The notes under the pieces are model-generated. The model saw only the letters and a program-made list of their open reading frames with translations. It was not told the DNA's origin and did not search any database. Positions 1 to 11,020 of a DNA stretch of 64,000 bases are shown here, piece after piece; position 1 is the first letter of the stretch; every line of letters starts with the position of its first letter. Origin of the DNA: Sycobia sp. Sy_11 (Eukaryota > Arthropoda > Insecta > Hymenoptera > Epichrysomallidae). A program made the position numbers and the translations under genes. The stretch lies in contig JACCIC010000022.1 in the NCBI GenBank assembly GCA_018907035.1, positions 3,511,501 through 3,575,500 of the forward strand, given 5' to 3'.

Positions 1-2159
1 GTGAAATATATGTAATAGCTGTCCTTCGGTTGATACAAGTAAGATTTAGTCAGTTCGAGAAGCCATCTGTTGTAAGTAAACATCATTCGATAAACTTGAA
101 GCTATATTGACTTTTTTGAGTAGTTTTGTGTTCATTTTCAGCTACGGTAAAAAAAGTCGTATTCGATGTAACAAAAAATGGAATAACGTAGACTTGGAGT
201 GGTTATTAAAGGTTTTTATTTAAAGGGTAAGCAGCGAAATAAGTCAAAGCTGAGTTGGTTTCATTTCGTTATATATCTGGCTGTTTATACGCAAAGTTTA
301 TAATTAGATCCATAAATTTCAACGCAGTCGTACATAAACGATAGACGAGCATCCAAAAGTTATCCTCACTTTTATGTTATAAATTGGAAATGAAAAAAAA
401 AATAGTTGCAAGATGGGCGCGGCTTTGGATCTTAGTTGAGAATAAATGGAACGCACGCGATCTCTTCTAAGGCTCTTCTGGAGCGCATGCTTCGTGAAAC
501 ACATATGCTTTTGTTCAGTTTGGTAACGATAGATGCAGCATAGATACACCATTACATCATCTGCGCGAAAGAACAGTCAAAATGGTGGATTGTTGAAGTC
601 GATGGAGCTCTAAAGAAGGTGAAGATTGTAAAATCTTCATTGGACATGTGATAATGGGATTTACGTTCACTGGACATTACCATAAGTAATTATTGTATCA
701 GCTTAATGAAAAAACAGAAAAAAACGTCGTCGAGAATACGTAGGCACGTTTAATGTCTATAGATGAAAAATTGAAGATTAAGTTGATACACTATCATCGT
801 GTTTAAAAAATTGTTTTTCTTCGATTTTCTGAAGACGTATTGACCCTGATATTTTTAATGAACCATTATTTTCTCCTTACTAAGTTTATAAAGATAATTA
901 TTTGGCATGACCAAATCTGATATTTGTTCAAATAGCAGATAGAATGGAATTGTTCATTGTTATGTACACCTATTACATTAATGATCTTAAGTTGTTAGAT
1001 GTATCATACACTGTACATTGTTTATGAATAACACTTTCTTATTATTCAATCACTCATTAGATAAAGTGTATTTTATTCACCGTATTAGTTTGATAGTAGG
1101 ACAAATGTTTCAAATAAAATTTTTGACACAATACATGAGAATAATAACAATAATTTTAATACTATTCATGACTATTTATAATTTTACTACTATTAACAAC
1201 ATTCTATGCTAATATGAATTTTTAAGTTTCGATATTTTAATTTATTATTGAAAAAATTTCATGAAAATTCTTGAAACTTTACACTAGATTGCGTACTCAA
1301 CAATTTCATTACACGTTCTCATTGTAATGAAATACTTTTTTATACTTCGGTTTCAGATAGAACAAAAGATAACAGAGACTTGCACATGAAAGAAATTCAA
1401 TAATATCGAAAAATGAAACATATATGGGAGTATATGAACGTTGAAAGAAAAAAATCGAAGCGATAAAAGATATGAAAGGGAAGCTGCTGCAACAATTTTG
1501 ACGTAGCGGCGCCACATGATTGATGGAACCTTTTTACGAGATACCAGTTCTTAGCAAAGTTGCTTTTATATTGTGACAGATAAGTTTCTGAAAGATTATT
1601 AAATAGATTGTAAATCTTAAGTTTTTAGAAAACTAGAATATTCATAAGTCGAGTATAATAAATATGAGAAATGTGTAATTTCCAAGTTCAAAATCTTTCT
1701 TAATGACACTAAGAAAAATATGTTCTGCTATGAACCAAATAAATTCTCGAATTATAATGAAACAATAATTTATTAAATTAATAAAATATTAATTATATTT
1801 AACTAGACAAACTTTATTCAAATAAATAGAAATCATTGAAAAATATTTACCACACGGTTAGAACATAATTAAGAAGTTCTTAACTAATTTTGTTTTAATA
1901 CATTGTTATTGAATGAACAATAATATTTTATGCCATCCAGAGTCCAAACAGTTGCTGCCATAATTGCAATTTCATTATAAAAATTCGGTATCCTTTTCAA
2001 TTTCACCCGTTCCGTTAAGATACGGGCTTATTTTAAAAAATTCTAACATTTGATCAGCATGCAAATGGATATGCTAAATCATTCATATACTTCTTTCCCG
2101 ACGTATAAATCATTGTTCGACGTTCCCAGTCGAATTTCAATGAAATTCTTTGTAATTTA
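1..2159. other. AT-rich non-coding DNA
   Basis: Strongly AT-rich sequence with no ORF above about 77 codons that has plausible codon use, no microsatellite array and no recognisable transposon. Under the Calx interpretation it would be intron, but that rests only on the exon near 10.3 kb. Confidence 0.6.
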
Positions 2160-3115
2160 TACTCTTCAATTTCAAGGTAGTAAGCGCGAGAAAAGCCGCC
2201 AGGCCAAGAAAACGATTAGCGGGGATCCTTTTATAAAAAGATCGCGCGCTGGATCGTAAATTCCGGAAAGGGCTTTCGTTTCGCAATCGGGATCGTCCGT
2301 CTGGTAGACTCATTTATATACATAAGCGGAGCAGGAGAAATTAGTCCCGATTGAGAGAGCGCCCGTTCTCGGGAAGGACGGGAGAGTAGACAGTACGGAT
2401 CGTGTCCGCTTATAAAGGTATATACGACTTACGCGTTTTTGAAGACCAGAGGAAGGGGGACGAAACGCGTGGGCGTGCCGAGTCGATGGCGAATCGATCC
2501 CACTGCCACCCCCCCCCCGCTCCCAGGGGAGCGGGAGGTTCGCGCGCTTGCACCATTCCTCTTTGTCATCCTTGAATTTAGGGTCGCCGCTCGTCGACCC
2601 GTCCGTCTCCGCAATACCATTAATTCTCCTTCTCTCCGTATATATAAACGGCCCCTCCCACTTTACAATCGGCAGCGCTTGACTATTTTCCACCGAGCCC
2701 GAGACATTCAGCGATGTAAATAATGCGTAAGCGAATTTTGAACAGGCAGTGAAAAACGACCGGCCGAACTTATACACGATGCTTGAGTCATAAAGGCGCT
2801 GCGTCAAGTAAATTTCAAAATTCAATAATTTCATTGTAAAGAAGCAAATTTGCGATCGTCGCAAATCGGCTCGCGACTCGTGTTTACGTGGAAAACAGTA
2901 AACGAATCGACAAGAACAGAGGAGAGGTTGCATTATTCTCTGCTCGTCGGTCTGCGGTTCTTGTGGAGGCGACGCATCGCCACTTGGTCAATCAGCGATG
3001 TAAGCTCTTGGCCTAATTTTACCCGCCAGTCGGGGAAAGTGTCAAATATGCAAAGCATCTTAAAGACTTTTAAATACTTTCTCGTCCCTCGATCTAGACT
3101 GAGTTGGTAAATCGC
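2160..3115. other. GC/CpG-rich island, no gene recognised
   Basis: Composition rises sharply here. A C-run sits near 2509-2519, and CpG dinucleotides are frequent at 2440-2600. ORFs open on both strands, including 2310-2933 on the - strand, but the peptides are Arg/Ser/Pro-rich, as expected when GC-rich non-coding DNA is translated, and none shows a domain. It could be a promoter-type island or regulatory element; no TATA, splice or start signal decides this. Confidence 0.4.
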
Positions 3116-4600
3116 AGCACTCTGTTACCAAGCCTGGCCGAATAATTTAAGCTCCTATACATACTCTATATGTCGTAACTTTAAAATCTTTAAACATTAC
3201 GAAAAATCAATGAAGTTTTTTTTTCTACTGATAACTGATCAATATTCATTATTTGTTCAGTATAATCTGAGTAAAAAATCATAGTTCAAAGGAGACGGAA
3301 AATGATACGAACAGCGAGGAATGCTGTTGTTTCTTATACTTTTCATTATGAGGCTACAAGGAAAAAATTTCGGTTTTCCATAAATAAAGTTTTGAGCGAA
3401 GCTTATAAAATGTACTTACAGGCACTGAGCGTTTTATAAAATAAAAAATAAAAAAGAAATTACCGTTTTTCAATAAAATCCAATCAAATTCAATAGATAT
3501 TTTGTTAGTCCTTTATAACTTCTGTAATCGTTAAAAAAACAATGTCCAATTACATTTTGTTTATTTATAGACTAAGAGACGAGGCTATAATCAAATTTTG
3601 ATGAATACATGCGCTCGCTAATTGAAATATTTTCAATTTTCAACATCAAAGTTTAAATTTTTAACTAGAGATATGACCACTGTTCATGTAATTCATCGTG
3701 ATACGTTGTAATGTAAATTATTATTATAAATGCGACAATTTAGTTTGGTATAAATGGCTCTTACTTATTTAAAACGAACGAGTTTCCTTTATTTTGGGCT
3801 CAATGGAATATATAAATATTAGGTAAAAACTGTGCAACAAATCAATCAATACTCATAAAATTTATTAGATAAAATTATCAGTTCATACACTAGTGGTACT
3901 CATTACAATCATAAATTAAAGCAGATGATAGAAATATTTTTTAGCCTTTGATTGTATTTCAATATTAACAAAATAATTGAATTGCAAATATTACTGAATT
4001 TATTATTAAAAATCGAGGAAAATCCATTACGTCATTCGATATCTAAAAAGAAATAATGCAACTATATTAAAATTCGTACGTTTATAGCCACTTATTTATA
4101 ATCATAATATTTTTGAAATTGTAGAGAAAGATAATTATTCATTTTATCTTCCGAGAAATATTATTTTCGAATTTTCACATTGTTTGATAGTATTTTAAAT
4201 AAACATAAATTGTATGCACGTAGGTAAACGAGTAAGTAACAATTAAATAATGTACTCACATTCTTTCGTTTTGTCATATTGAATGATACAATCTTAGTTA
4301 TTACATAATTATAATATAATGTTAAATATTTGTAGTCCTTAAAATTTCTATATTTTAATTTGCTTAATTATTTTGCACGTCTGCTTGGCAAGCAATAATG
4401 GTGCAGAAAATTACTGATAAAAGTTTGAGAATATCTTTTCGTTGAAAAGGTTCGCAAGGATTGATAAAATATTTTCATGATAAATATATTTACGGATCGT
4501 CGAAAAAGGTCAAAAAGCATACGAATACATTTCATCCGATAAATATGCGGGTACACGTAGCTCATCAATTTATTCAGGTTTTATATTGTCAACTTGTCAA
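3116..4600. other. AT-rich non-coding DNA
   Basis: AT-rich flank upstream of the LRR gene. No ORF with protein-like character, no array and no transposon signature seen. Confidence 0.6.
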
Positions 4601-4664
4601 TTTGTCCAGAACTCGTTTGCGCCTGCGCTATTCGAATAAAAGTCCTCGTGCGGCGATCCCTTCT

Positions 4665-4672
4665 CTATAAAT
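4665..4672 (+). promoter_or_regulatory. TATA-like box of the LRR gene
   Basis: CTATAAAT lies where AT-rich flank changes to GC-rich leader, about 450 bases before the LRR start codon. A transcription start about 25-35 bases downstream would fall near 4695. No clear arthropod initiator (TCAGT) is visible there, so the assignment rests on the TATA match and its position. Confidence 0.35.
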
Positions 4673-4685
4673 GTACGCGTAAATT

Positions 4686-5114
4686 ATGGCTTTAGTGGCT
4701 GAAGAAAAATTTTCCCGGGGCAACGACTCGCATTATAGGGACTGGTTTCACGATCGTCGACCTCGCTGGCAAATTTTTTCCCCAACAACGAGTTTTCCCG
4801 CGGAATGCGCATCGCGCCGCGGCCGTCCCCGCGGGGGCCGCGGGACGAGGAGCCGATGCGCTGCGGCGCGAAGGGACGGACCTACGGCTATCGACCATCA
4901 CTCGCGTTCTTGGGCTCTTGCGCGACGCATTGCGCCGCGCTCGCAGGTGAGGTGCCACAGATACGAACGCACTGCCGCCCAGGCAGGATACCGCGCGCCT
5001 CCTACGATCCGAAATCGCCAAGTCCGTCCGTCGAATCATTGCCGTCGCGCTCGTGGGAGTCGCCTGAGGAATCGCTGTCGCTTAATCTGACATTGCAGAC
5101 GAGTCGCCGCAAAA
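4686..5114 (+). promoter_or_regulatory. GC-rich leader (probable 5' UTR) of the LRR gene
   Basis: This very CpG-rich stretch precedes the signal-peptide ATG. It contains upstream ATGs at 4686 and 4805. The first opens an ORF in the frame of the LRR gene that stops at 5088-5090; the second runs in another frame into the LRR coding region to 5308. Their products are Arg/Pro-rich and look non-coding. A donor-like CAG|GTGAGG at 4947 and an acceptor-like TTGCAG ending at 5098 could remove a 152-base leader intron; the polypyrimidine tract is weak. Neither upstream ORF would join the LRR frame after that splice. Confidence 0.4.
4817..4843 (+). repeat. GC-only inverted repeat in the LRR leader
   Basis: Arms CCGCGGCC (4817-4824) and GGCCGCGG (4836-4843) are perfect complements. 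The DNA between them includes a second palindrome, CCCCGCGGGG (4827-4836). In a transcript this would be a very stable hairpin about 270 bases before the LRR start codon. Confidence 0.75.
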
Positions 5115-6476
5115 ATGTTCAAGCTTTATTATCGAGCGATAATCTTAGTCGTGATCAGTGTGGAAATTCACGGGAAACTCTTCGAATTGGTCAGCCTCGA
5201 CGCGAAGCGGATATTCCACGAGAAAAACGACACGAAGAGGGAATGCGCGATAGACCTGAACTTTACCAACGTGGGCCTGCAGAAGATCGGGCCGAAATTC
5301 ATCGTTAATCCGTTGGTGAAGCAGCTGGTCATGCAGAAGAACGAGATACGCGAAATCGGCTACGGGGCGTTCGACGGCCTGCCGGGCCTGACCCTACTGG
5401 ACCTGTCGTACAACAACTTGACCCCGGACAATCTGTTCTCGTTCGGCTCCCACGGCAATCTCAAGGTGATAATTATGGACAATAATTACGTGGCGGGCGC
5501 CGAGCCGGTCATGAGCGCCCTCAGCATATCCAACAAATTCGAAAAGCTCAGGTATCTGTCGCTACGGAACATCTACATGGACACGTTCCCCCTAAATCTG
5601 GCCAGCTATCTCGTCGGGCTGACGCACCTCGACGTATCCGAGAACATCATAAACACGACGAACGTGTTTACCGCGCTGCCCAGCACGGTCACCCATCTCT
5701 ATTTGGAAAAGATCGGCATAGCCCGATTCTCGGTGGCCGATAACGATCTCCTCAAGAACATTCTCTTTCTGTCCCTGAACGGCAATAAATTCGACTCGAT
5801 CGCCAGCATCAACACCTACCTGTGCGAGCAGTACGGCTATCTCTGCCTGAATCTGCCCAATCTCCAGAGCCTCTCGCTCGCCGACTCCGGCGTCAAGGAG
5901 ATCAAGACCAACGCGTTCAAGTATCTCGGCAACCTCCTCTATCTGAACCTGTCGAGCAATTTCATCACGGAACTGCCGGAGATCGTCTTCCAGCAGACGG
6001 CCCGGCTCAACGTTCTCGATCTGAGCAATAATCCGCTAACGAAAATTCCGAACTTCAATCTGCTTAGAAATCTCACGAAATTGGTGATAAACGACATGGA
6101 GAACACGGCGATAGTCTCGGAGCTCCTCAGAATAAGATGGAGCCTTAACAGATTGTTGAGTCTATCGTTAAGCGGCAATAAACTCGAGACGGTCCCCCTC
6201 GATATGATAGAAAATTTACCGTCGCTACAAGAGCTTAACCTTTCCAGAAATTCAATCAAGTCGCTGCAATTTAATTGGGGAACGACGCTCAAGCACCTTC
6301 AACGTTTCTATTTAAATGATAACGCCATTACGACCATTGACAAGCTATTCTTAAACGGAACAACATCTTTGGAATATTTAAACGTCGAAAACAATCCGAT
6401 TGCTGGATTCTCAGCGAGGTCGTTTAAATTGTTGTCCAATAATCTAAATATTTTGTACCAGACCATCAATAAATAA
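5115..6476 (+). CDS. Secreted leucine-rich-repeat protein, complete single-exon ORF
   Basis: A 453-residue protein made almost wholly of extracellular-type leucine-rich repeats. Residues 1-20 are a signal peptide: basic start, hydrophobic core AIILVVISV, likely cut after HG. About 14 repeats follow, with LxxLxLxxN cores at about 92, 116, 145, 169, 192, 216, 250, 274, 298, 347, 371, 395 and 419. Seven N-glycosylation sequons (N49, N101, N180, N278, N319, N375, N414) fit secretion. There are only three cysteines (44, 237, 244), so the usual LRRCT cap is absent, and there is no transmembrane segment, GPI-type tail or kinase/TIR domain. The start at 5115 is chosen because an in-frame stop lies at 5088-5090, the context is AAAAATGT, and the signal peptide begins there. 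Codons are GC-ended in the first two thirds and AT-ended toward the 3' end. The ligand and the exact orthologue are not recognised. If Calx continues leftward, this gene lies inside its intron on the opposite strand. Confidence 0.9.
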   Translation: MFKLYYRAIILVVISVEIHGKLFELVSLDAKRIFHEKNDTKRECAIDLNFTNVGLQKIGPKFIVNPLVKQLVMQKNEIREIGYGAFDGLPGLTLLDLSYNNLTPDNLFSFGSHGNLKVIIMDNNYVAGAEPVMSALSISNKFEKLRYLSLRNIYMDTFPLNLASYLVGLTHLDVSENIINTTNVFTALPSTVTHLYLEKIGIARFSVADNDLLKNILFLSLNGNKFDSIASINTYLCEQYGYLCLNLPNLQSLSLADSGVKEIKTNAFKYLGNLLYLNLSSNFITELPEIVFQQTARLNVLDLSNNPLTKIPNFNLLRNLTKLVINDMENTAIVSELLRIRWSLNRLLSLSLSGNKLETVPLDMIENLPSLQELNLSRNSIKSLQFNWGTTLKHLQRFYLNDNAITTIDKLFLNGTTSLEYLNVENNPIAGFSARSFKLLSNNLNILYQTINK

Positions 6477-6566
6477 ATATCGAAGTTTAAATTAAAATTA
6501 GTTTATTCGTTATTATTTTGTAACGCCAAAATCTACTGTATCTGAACATATTTCGACTACATGACG

Positions 6567-6592
6567 AATAAAGGAAAATTCAAAATAATAAA
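6567..6592 (+). terminator. Poly(A) signals of the LRR gene
   Basis: AATAAA occurs at 6567-6572 and again at 6587-6592, about 90-115 bases after the stop codon, inside AT-rich DNA. A third copy overlaps the stop codon. Either downstream copy would give a short 3' UTR. Confidence 0.5.
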
Positions 6593-6599
6593 TACTTTT

Positions 6600-8835
6600 G
6601 CGATAAAACATTAAAAACGTGTTTTATTATTTAACCCCTTCCCTTTTCAATTTTAAAGAATAACTTTTATTTTTAAAACGATTTTTGGCTTTATTAATTT
6701 TAAACTTTATTTATAATGGATATAATTATATATTTCTCATTTAGACGTAAACATTACGTTCATATCAGTCTTTGTAAATATTTTATATTAAAGAGATATA
6801 ATTACATTTAAAAATATCTCATACTTGTTTCAAAATTGATTAGAAGTCACTGATACGATTTATAAGAAACTTCATAATTATTAATTGAAAACTAATTTAT
6901 AGCTTCCTTCAATTAATTTTTTTTAGTTTTGTAAAACGCAATTCATATTGAAGCGTTTCAATACTTAATATTAATTAAAAGAAGCCTAAAAAGATTATAC
7001 ATCTCGATATTACGTATAATAGAAACTATTTTAAAATTTCCAAACATTAATAGTAATTAATTTACTGTCTAAGTTTATTGCATAAAAAATTAAAACACGA
7101 TTATTAATTTTTATTAATTAATTTTTCCAGCCTATACATCGTCTTTAACTTCTTTTATAATATTTTTTATTCAATCTAAATGTTGATTGGTTTTCATCAT
7201 GAATTTCAGAAGATACATTATATTAAAATTAATAGATTTGAAAATATTTTTGTAGAAATAATTATATTAGAGTAATTTTTCATTCTTAAATTTCAATTTT
7301 AATCGTTTATGTTTTTCCGATATAATGGTAATTCCGACAGAATGTGTTATTCGTAACTTAAATCTCTCTGTAGAATTGATACCCATATACAATGTTAATA
7401 AATATTTATATAAATGAATATTTTTCTTTCTTTGAAGATTATTTTCTTAAAGATATTTTTTTGTCTTTGTGATTTTAAAGAATAGATTAATAAAAGAAAA
7501 TTTTTTTAAAGCACGTGTATACTTATTTACGATAAGAAAATAACGTATTCTATACATTGCAGAATTAATGCAAGATTGATTGGTGTTAATTTTATCTTTA
7601 AGCTGGTGTTTAATGCTGTTTAATCTGTTTAAATATTCGATTATATTATTTTATATGGCATTTAGCATGCCTAAAAGATCAAAAAAGTTTTAGTTGGAAG
7701 AAATATCGTATGCACTGTATGAATACGGATTTGTAAATATAGATATATTTTGGTTCTTGACTTTTGAGAATTTCAAATGCCGAATAAAAGATACAATCAT
7801 TTACTTAGATAACGCTGAAAGCTTCATAAATTATATCAAAATAAAACTATTCATAAATTTAACACATATTACTATAGCTTTTTTTTAGTGTTTATTTCTA
7901 AATGTTATATTCTATTTCAGTGATCTAGTTAAACGTATCGTTGCATATTTATCTATAATAGAGCTTTAGAAAAATTATTTTTCCAGAGATGATATCTATA
8001 TATTATTTTTCTAAATAATTTTAATCATTTGTAATAACTGTACCTAGAATAATTTTATATATGTTCTAAAATAAAAAATTGTATTGTTATGTTCAGTAAT
8101 GACTCTATTTATTTATATAAAGATATTTGTTTAGAACTTTATATCAAATTCTATATATTACAAGAATAACGACGGTAATATGAAAGGCGAGCTTTTGGGT
8201 GATTTTCGAATTCTATTCGGTAGATTAGATATAAAAATTATCTGTTATAGTTCAACCATTATGTGCATCAAATAAGAAAATTACTAATATTATTTCACGG
8301 TTAATAGCGGCGTTGTATGTCTGAAAAACATCATTAACATCAAACAACAAACATCAAACTTAGATAGTTTTTCATTTTTTTTATACAAGCATTATGTTTT
8401 TTAAGTTGTGAAATTAAATTTTGTAACCAAAACTTTCAAATTTTCATCTTCGATTCTTATTGAACATGCCGAAAAACATAAAAAATAATACATGAAGTTT
8501 GAGATCCGATAATGCTATAGCATTTATTATTTTGATTATTAATGAATCGCATTATTATATGTTCAATAAAAAAATTTGATCTGTTAGTTTTATTGAAAAC
8601 AGCTTTAGCTCCATTCATTAGATTCTATAAGACATTTATTACCAAATGAAAATTATTAATATGTGAAATTATCATAAAATGTGTCCGAATCTGACTTTAT
8701 TTTCCGCCAAATCAATAATTTTGCACTTCAAGAGAACATCCTAGAAAACTGATTTCGTTAAAGCTAGTCTTACGTTCTTTAACAATTATAAAATATCTAT
8801 AGCTATATAAAAAAATAATAAATACTTGATGGTTT
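6600..8835. other. AT-rich non-coding DNA
   Basis: One of the most AT-rich blocks in the window. No protein-like ORF, microsatellite array or transposon motif recognised. Confidence 0.65.
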
Positions 8836-8855
8836 AAGCCTTAATGTTAAGGCTT
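8836..8855. repeat. Near-perfect 20-base palindrome
   Basis: Arms AAGCCTTAA and TTAAGGCTT are exact reverse complements around a TG spacer. The palindrome covers the stop codon of the - strand ORF that ends at 8847. Confidence 0.8.
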
Positions 8856-9191
8856 TATATGTGGATGTTCTCTGTCTTCGATATATGAAACGATATTGTG
8901 AGAACGCATGGACAAGATAGAAGATAGCAAGGAAACTTTTAATGATACCGTCTGAAATTTGGGATCTAAGTACTTGTCAAATTGAAAAAAACAACAACTT
9001 TTTATATCGTAAAAAATGCAATTGTATGTAGCTTTAGCAATAAATTCATCAATTTGAGGATTATTAAGGATTTGAATATAGAAATTGAGGCCCAATAGTA
9101 AATTTTTTGTATTGAAGCCACTTGCAAGTACACTGACCTCGCAGAAGGCTCTTTGAACGAAGTGAAGGAAAGGGGCGCACTCCAAAAACAA
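8847..9191 (-). CDS. Unidentified AT-rich ORF, possibly a gene or transposon remnant
   Basis: About 114 codons open on the - strand in DNA where stops are frequent. The open frame continues a little upstream of 9191, and the first listed codon is TTG rather than ATG, so no convincing start exists. The peptide has mixed composition (for example NNPQIDEFIAKATY), unlike low-complexity translations nearby, but matches no family I know. It could be the end of a decayed transposon gene or receptor, or chance. Confidence 0.15.
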   Translation of the reverse strand: MFLECAPFLHFVQRAFCEVSVLASGFNTKNLLLGLNFYIQILNNPQIDEFIAKATYNCIFYDIKSCCFFQFDKYLDPKFQTVSLKVSLLSSILSMRSHNIVSYIEDREHPHIKP

Positions 9192-10220
9192 ATCAGCTCG
9201 AAAAGAAATTGAAGATAAAAGTGAATTTAGAAAGATTGATTTATAATTTTATAATGTATCAATGAAAAATGATTTCTAATAGTAGAATTTTTCATTTTTT
9301 TTTTTAGTCATAACACATTTTGAATATTTTTTTCTGAACGAGTGGGAAACATAACTTGACCTTAAATTTACTGATCAATATGAAATGTTTATTGAAAATT
9401 ACAAATTGCTTTCTTCTTGGCAAATTAATATTATGCAAAAATCCTGAGACCTATCTAAAATAAAATCCTATCTTTTGCTTTGAAATTAAAGAATTAGTTG
9501 AAAAATTTGTTTATCTTAGGTTTCCCCCTGATGACGCTTAAGAAAGAAATTCGCATATGAAGAAGGTTCTTATAGAGTCACCAATTTCTTATAAATGAAA
9601 TTGAAGGAAAAAATTTTCTATATTGTTAAAAAGAATAAAAATCTACTTTTTCAAGTTTCAGAGTTATCTTTTCCTTGCATAAAATAGACTTTTGAAAATA
9701 CAATTTTTTCAGCACTTGGTATAATCTCTTAAGCAGGAGTATTCCGAAATCCATGCCAATTTTTCGAAAGCTTATGCATTGATAAATTATTTGTTTCATG
9801 TCATTATTATAGACCGCAAAATGGTATTTGATATGTATACTTAATCTTTTCGGGTGGAAAGTAAATTTTACGCTAATTAGTATTATATCATGTTTTCACA
9901 AAATTAAAAAGGCGTAAAGTATTTCTTAAAGAAGATTGTTAGTAAGTGTTATATAGCAACATATTTGCCAGTTATTTCTACTTTGGAAATTATCATTTTT
10001 CAATTCATAAAAATATGTAAGATTAATTAATTTTGAAAGCGTAATTTTCCAATCATAATCAAATCACCAATATTTAAATATATACATATTTCTTGATTAT
10101 AAAAATTATCCTTTTTTTGAATTCATTCAATAATAACAATAATCATAGAATTTGGAAAGTCTAACCCTTGGATTAGAGGAGAAAGTTGAAATCTACATAT
10201 GAAATAAAGATATGGCTTAC
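9192..10220. other. AT-rich DNA, presumed Calx intron
   Basis: No gene or array seen. It lies directly 3' (on the - strand) of the Calx exon donor and is therefore presumed intron. The next exon, expected to begin near a Trp-Lys/Arg-Glu-Gln-Phe motif, was not found here or anywhere to the left. Confidence 0.5.
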
Positions 10221-10412
10221 CCAAAATAATAGATGCATTGGCTCGCTGAACGAGTTTATCGACGGTATTCTTGAACTCCTTGGACTCCTTGATCCGCACC
10301 TGAGCCCGGGCTATTTCGCCCAACTTCGGTCTTCCCAGCAGTGCCATTTTTTCCTCCTCCGTCCGCTCCTCCGGGGCCTTAATCTCCGCGGCGGCCGCCA
10401 GACCTGCCTCGG
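10221..10412 (-). CDS. Calx: Internal exon of the Na+/Ca2+ exchanger Calx (NCX/SLC8 family)
   Basis: The exchanger expels cytosolic Ca2+ against Na+ entry across the plasma membrane. This 192-base exon encodes the end of calcium-binding domain 2 and the linker toward the C-terminal membrane helices. It reads a split codon, then an acidic/Ala segment (EERTEEEK), then MALLGRPKLGEIARAQVRIK, ESKEFKNTVDKLVQRANAS and IIL plus a split Gly. The pattern GRPxLGE...ESxEFKxTVDKL is diagnostic of NCX proteins; for comparison, mammalian NCX1 has GRPILGEHTKLEVIIEESYE at this place. The acceptor is a T-rich tract ending TTTCAG just above 10412, and the donor is G|GTAAGCC with GT at 10219-10220. Both introns are phase 1 and the exon is a multiple of three. 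The lack of other Calx exons in the window implies very long introns. A lone duplicated exon is possible but less likely, since reading frame and both splice sites are intact. Confidence 0.9.
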
Positions 10413-11020
10413 CTGAAATGAAAAGAATGGGCCATTTCCGTTAGAGCGTCCTGATCGCAAATGCGTTTCTCATTATCCAGTACACGGTTGGCGCGCGAGG
10501 AGGGATTTTTTGTTTTTGGATCGCTTCGCGACCCTCTTGCGTGCACTTTACTCGATCGATCGTCAGATTTTCCGTTAAAGTGCGCATGCAATTGATGGAA
10601 TAGAAATCGGAATTTAATACTTTTATATATAAAGTTGATCATTCCTACAGTTTCACGAAAATTTTCTAAATTAATACGAGATTTTTATATGAATTTACGA
10701 GATTAGACATTCTATACGTGAATTATTCAGATAAGCTTGATACGTGCGGACCGACGAGTTATTGCGCCAGAATCTAGTTGACTAATTACGCCTCGTTAAA
10801 TTGATCGACGCGCGACAAGTCCAAGGGTCGAATGGGCCGAAGTATGCGCGAGAAGTCCCGTTGTTGATGTCACGGATTATTCCGCATGAATAACGCATCG
10901 GATTAGGCGCGCGCGCGCGCACGTGCCCGTTGATACGCCTGACCGTGTACTGGCTCGCACTACTGATCACCCCATACTCCCCCTCTCCTTTAAGCAAACC
11001 ACTTTTACACATATGCAGTG
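10413..11020. other. GC-rich sequence upstream of the Calx exon
   Basis: Presumed intron on the 5' side of the exon. It holds a GC-rich unique stretch at 10480-10600 and another at 10745-11000, with a short (GC)n run at 10907-10920. ORFs on the - strand at 10379-10642 and 10782-11012 do not resemble exchanger sequence, so no further exon is called. Moderate GC and several palindromic hexamers such as CGATCG make an intronic regulatory element possible. Confidence 0.35.

Noticed and set aside
2310..2933. 207-codon - strand ORF
   Set aside because: Arg/Ser/Pro-rich, overlapped by other open frames on both strands, with no domain, start context or splice support; explained by the GC-rich island.
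4686..5308. Upstream ORFs of 134 and 167 codons before the LRR gene
   Set aside because: Arg/Pro-rich products of GC-rich leader. They have no domain and do not join the LRR frame even with the possible leader splice. They matter at most as upstream ORFs.
5822..6292. ORFs overlapping the LRR gene in other frames
   Set aside because: Shadows of the GC-rich LRR coding sequence.
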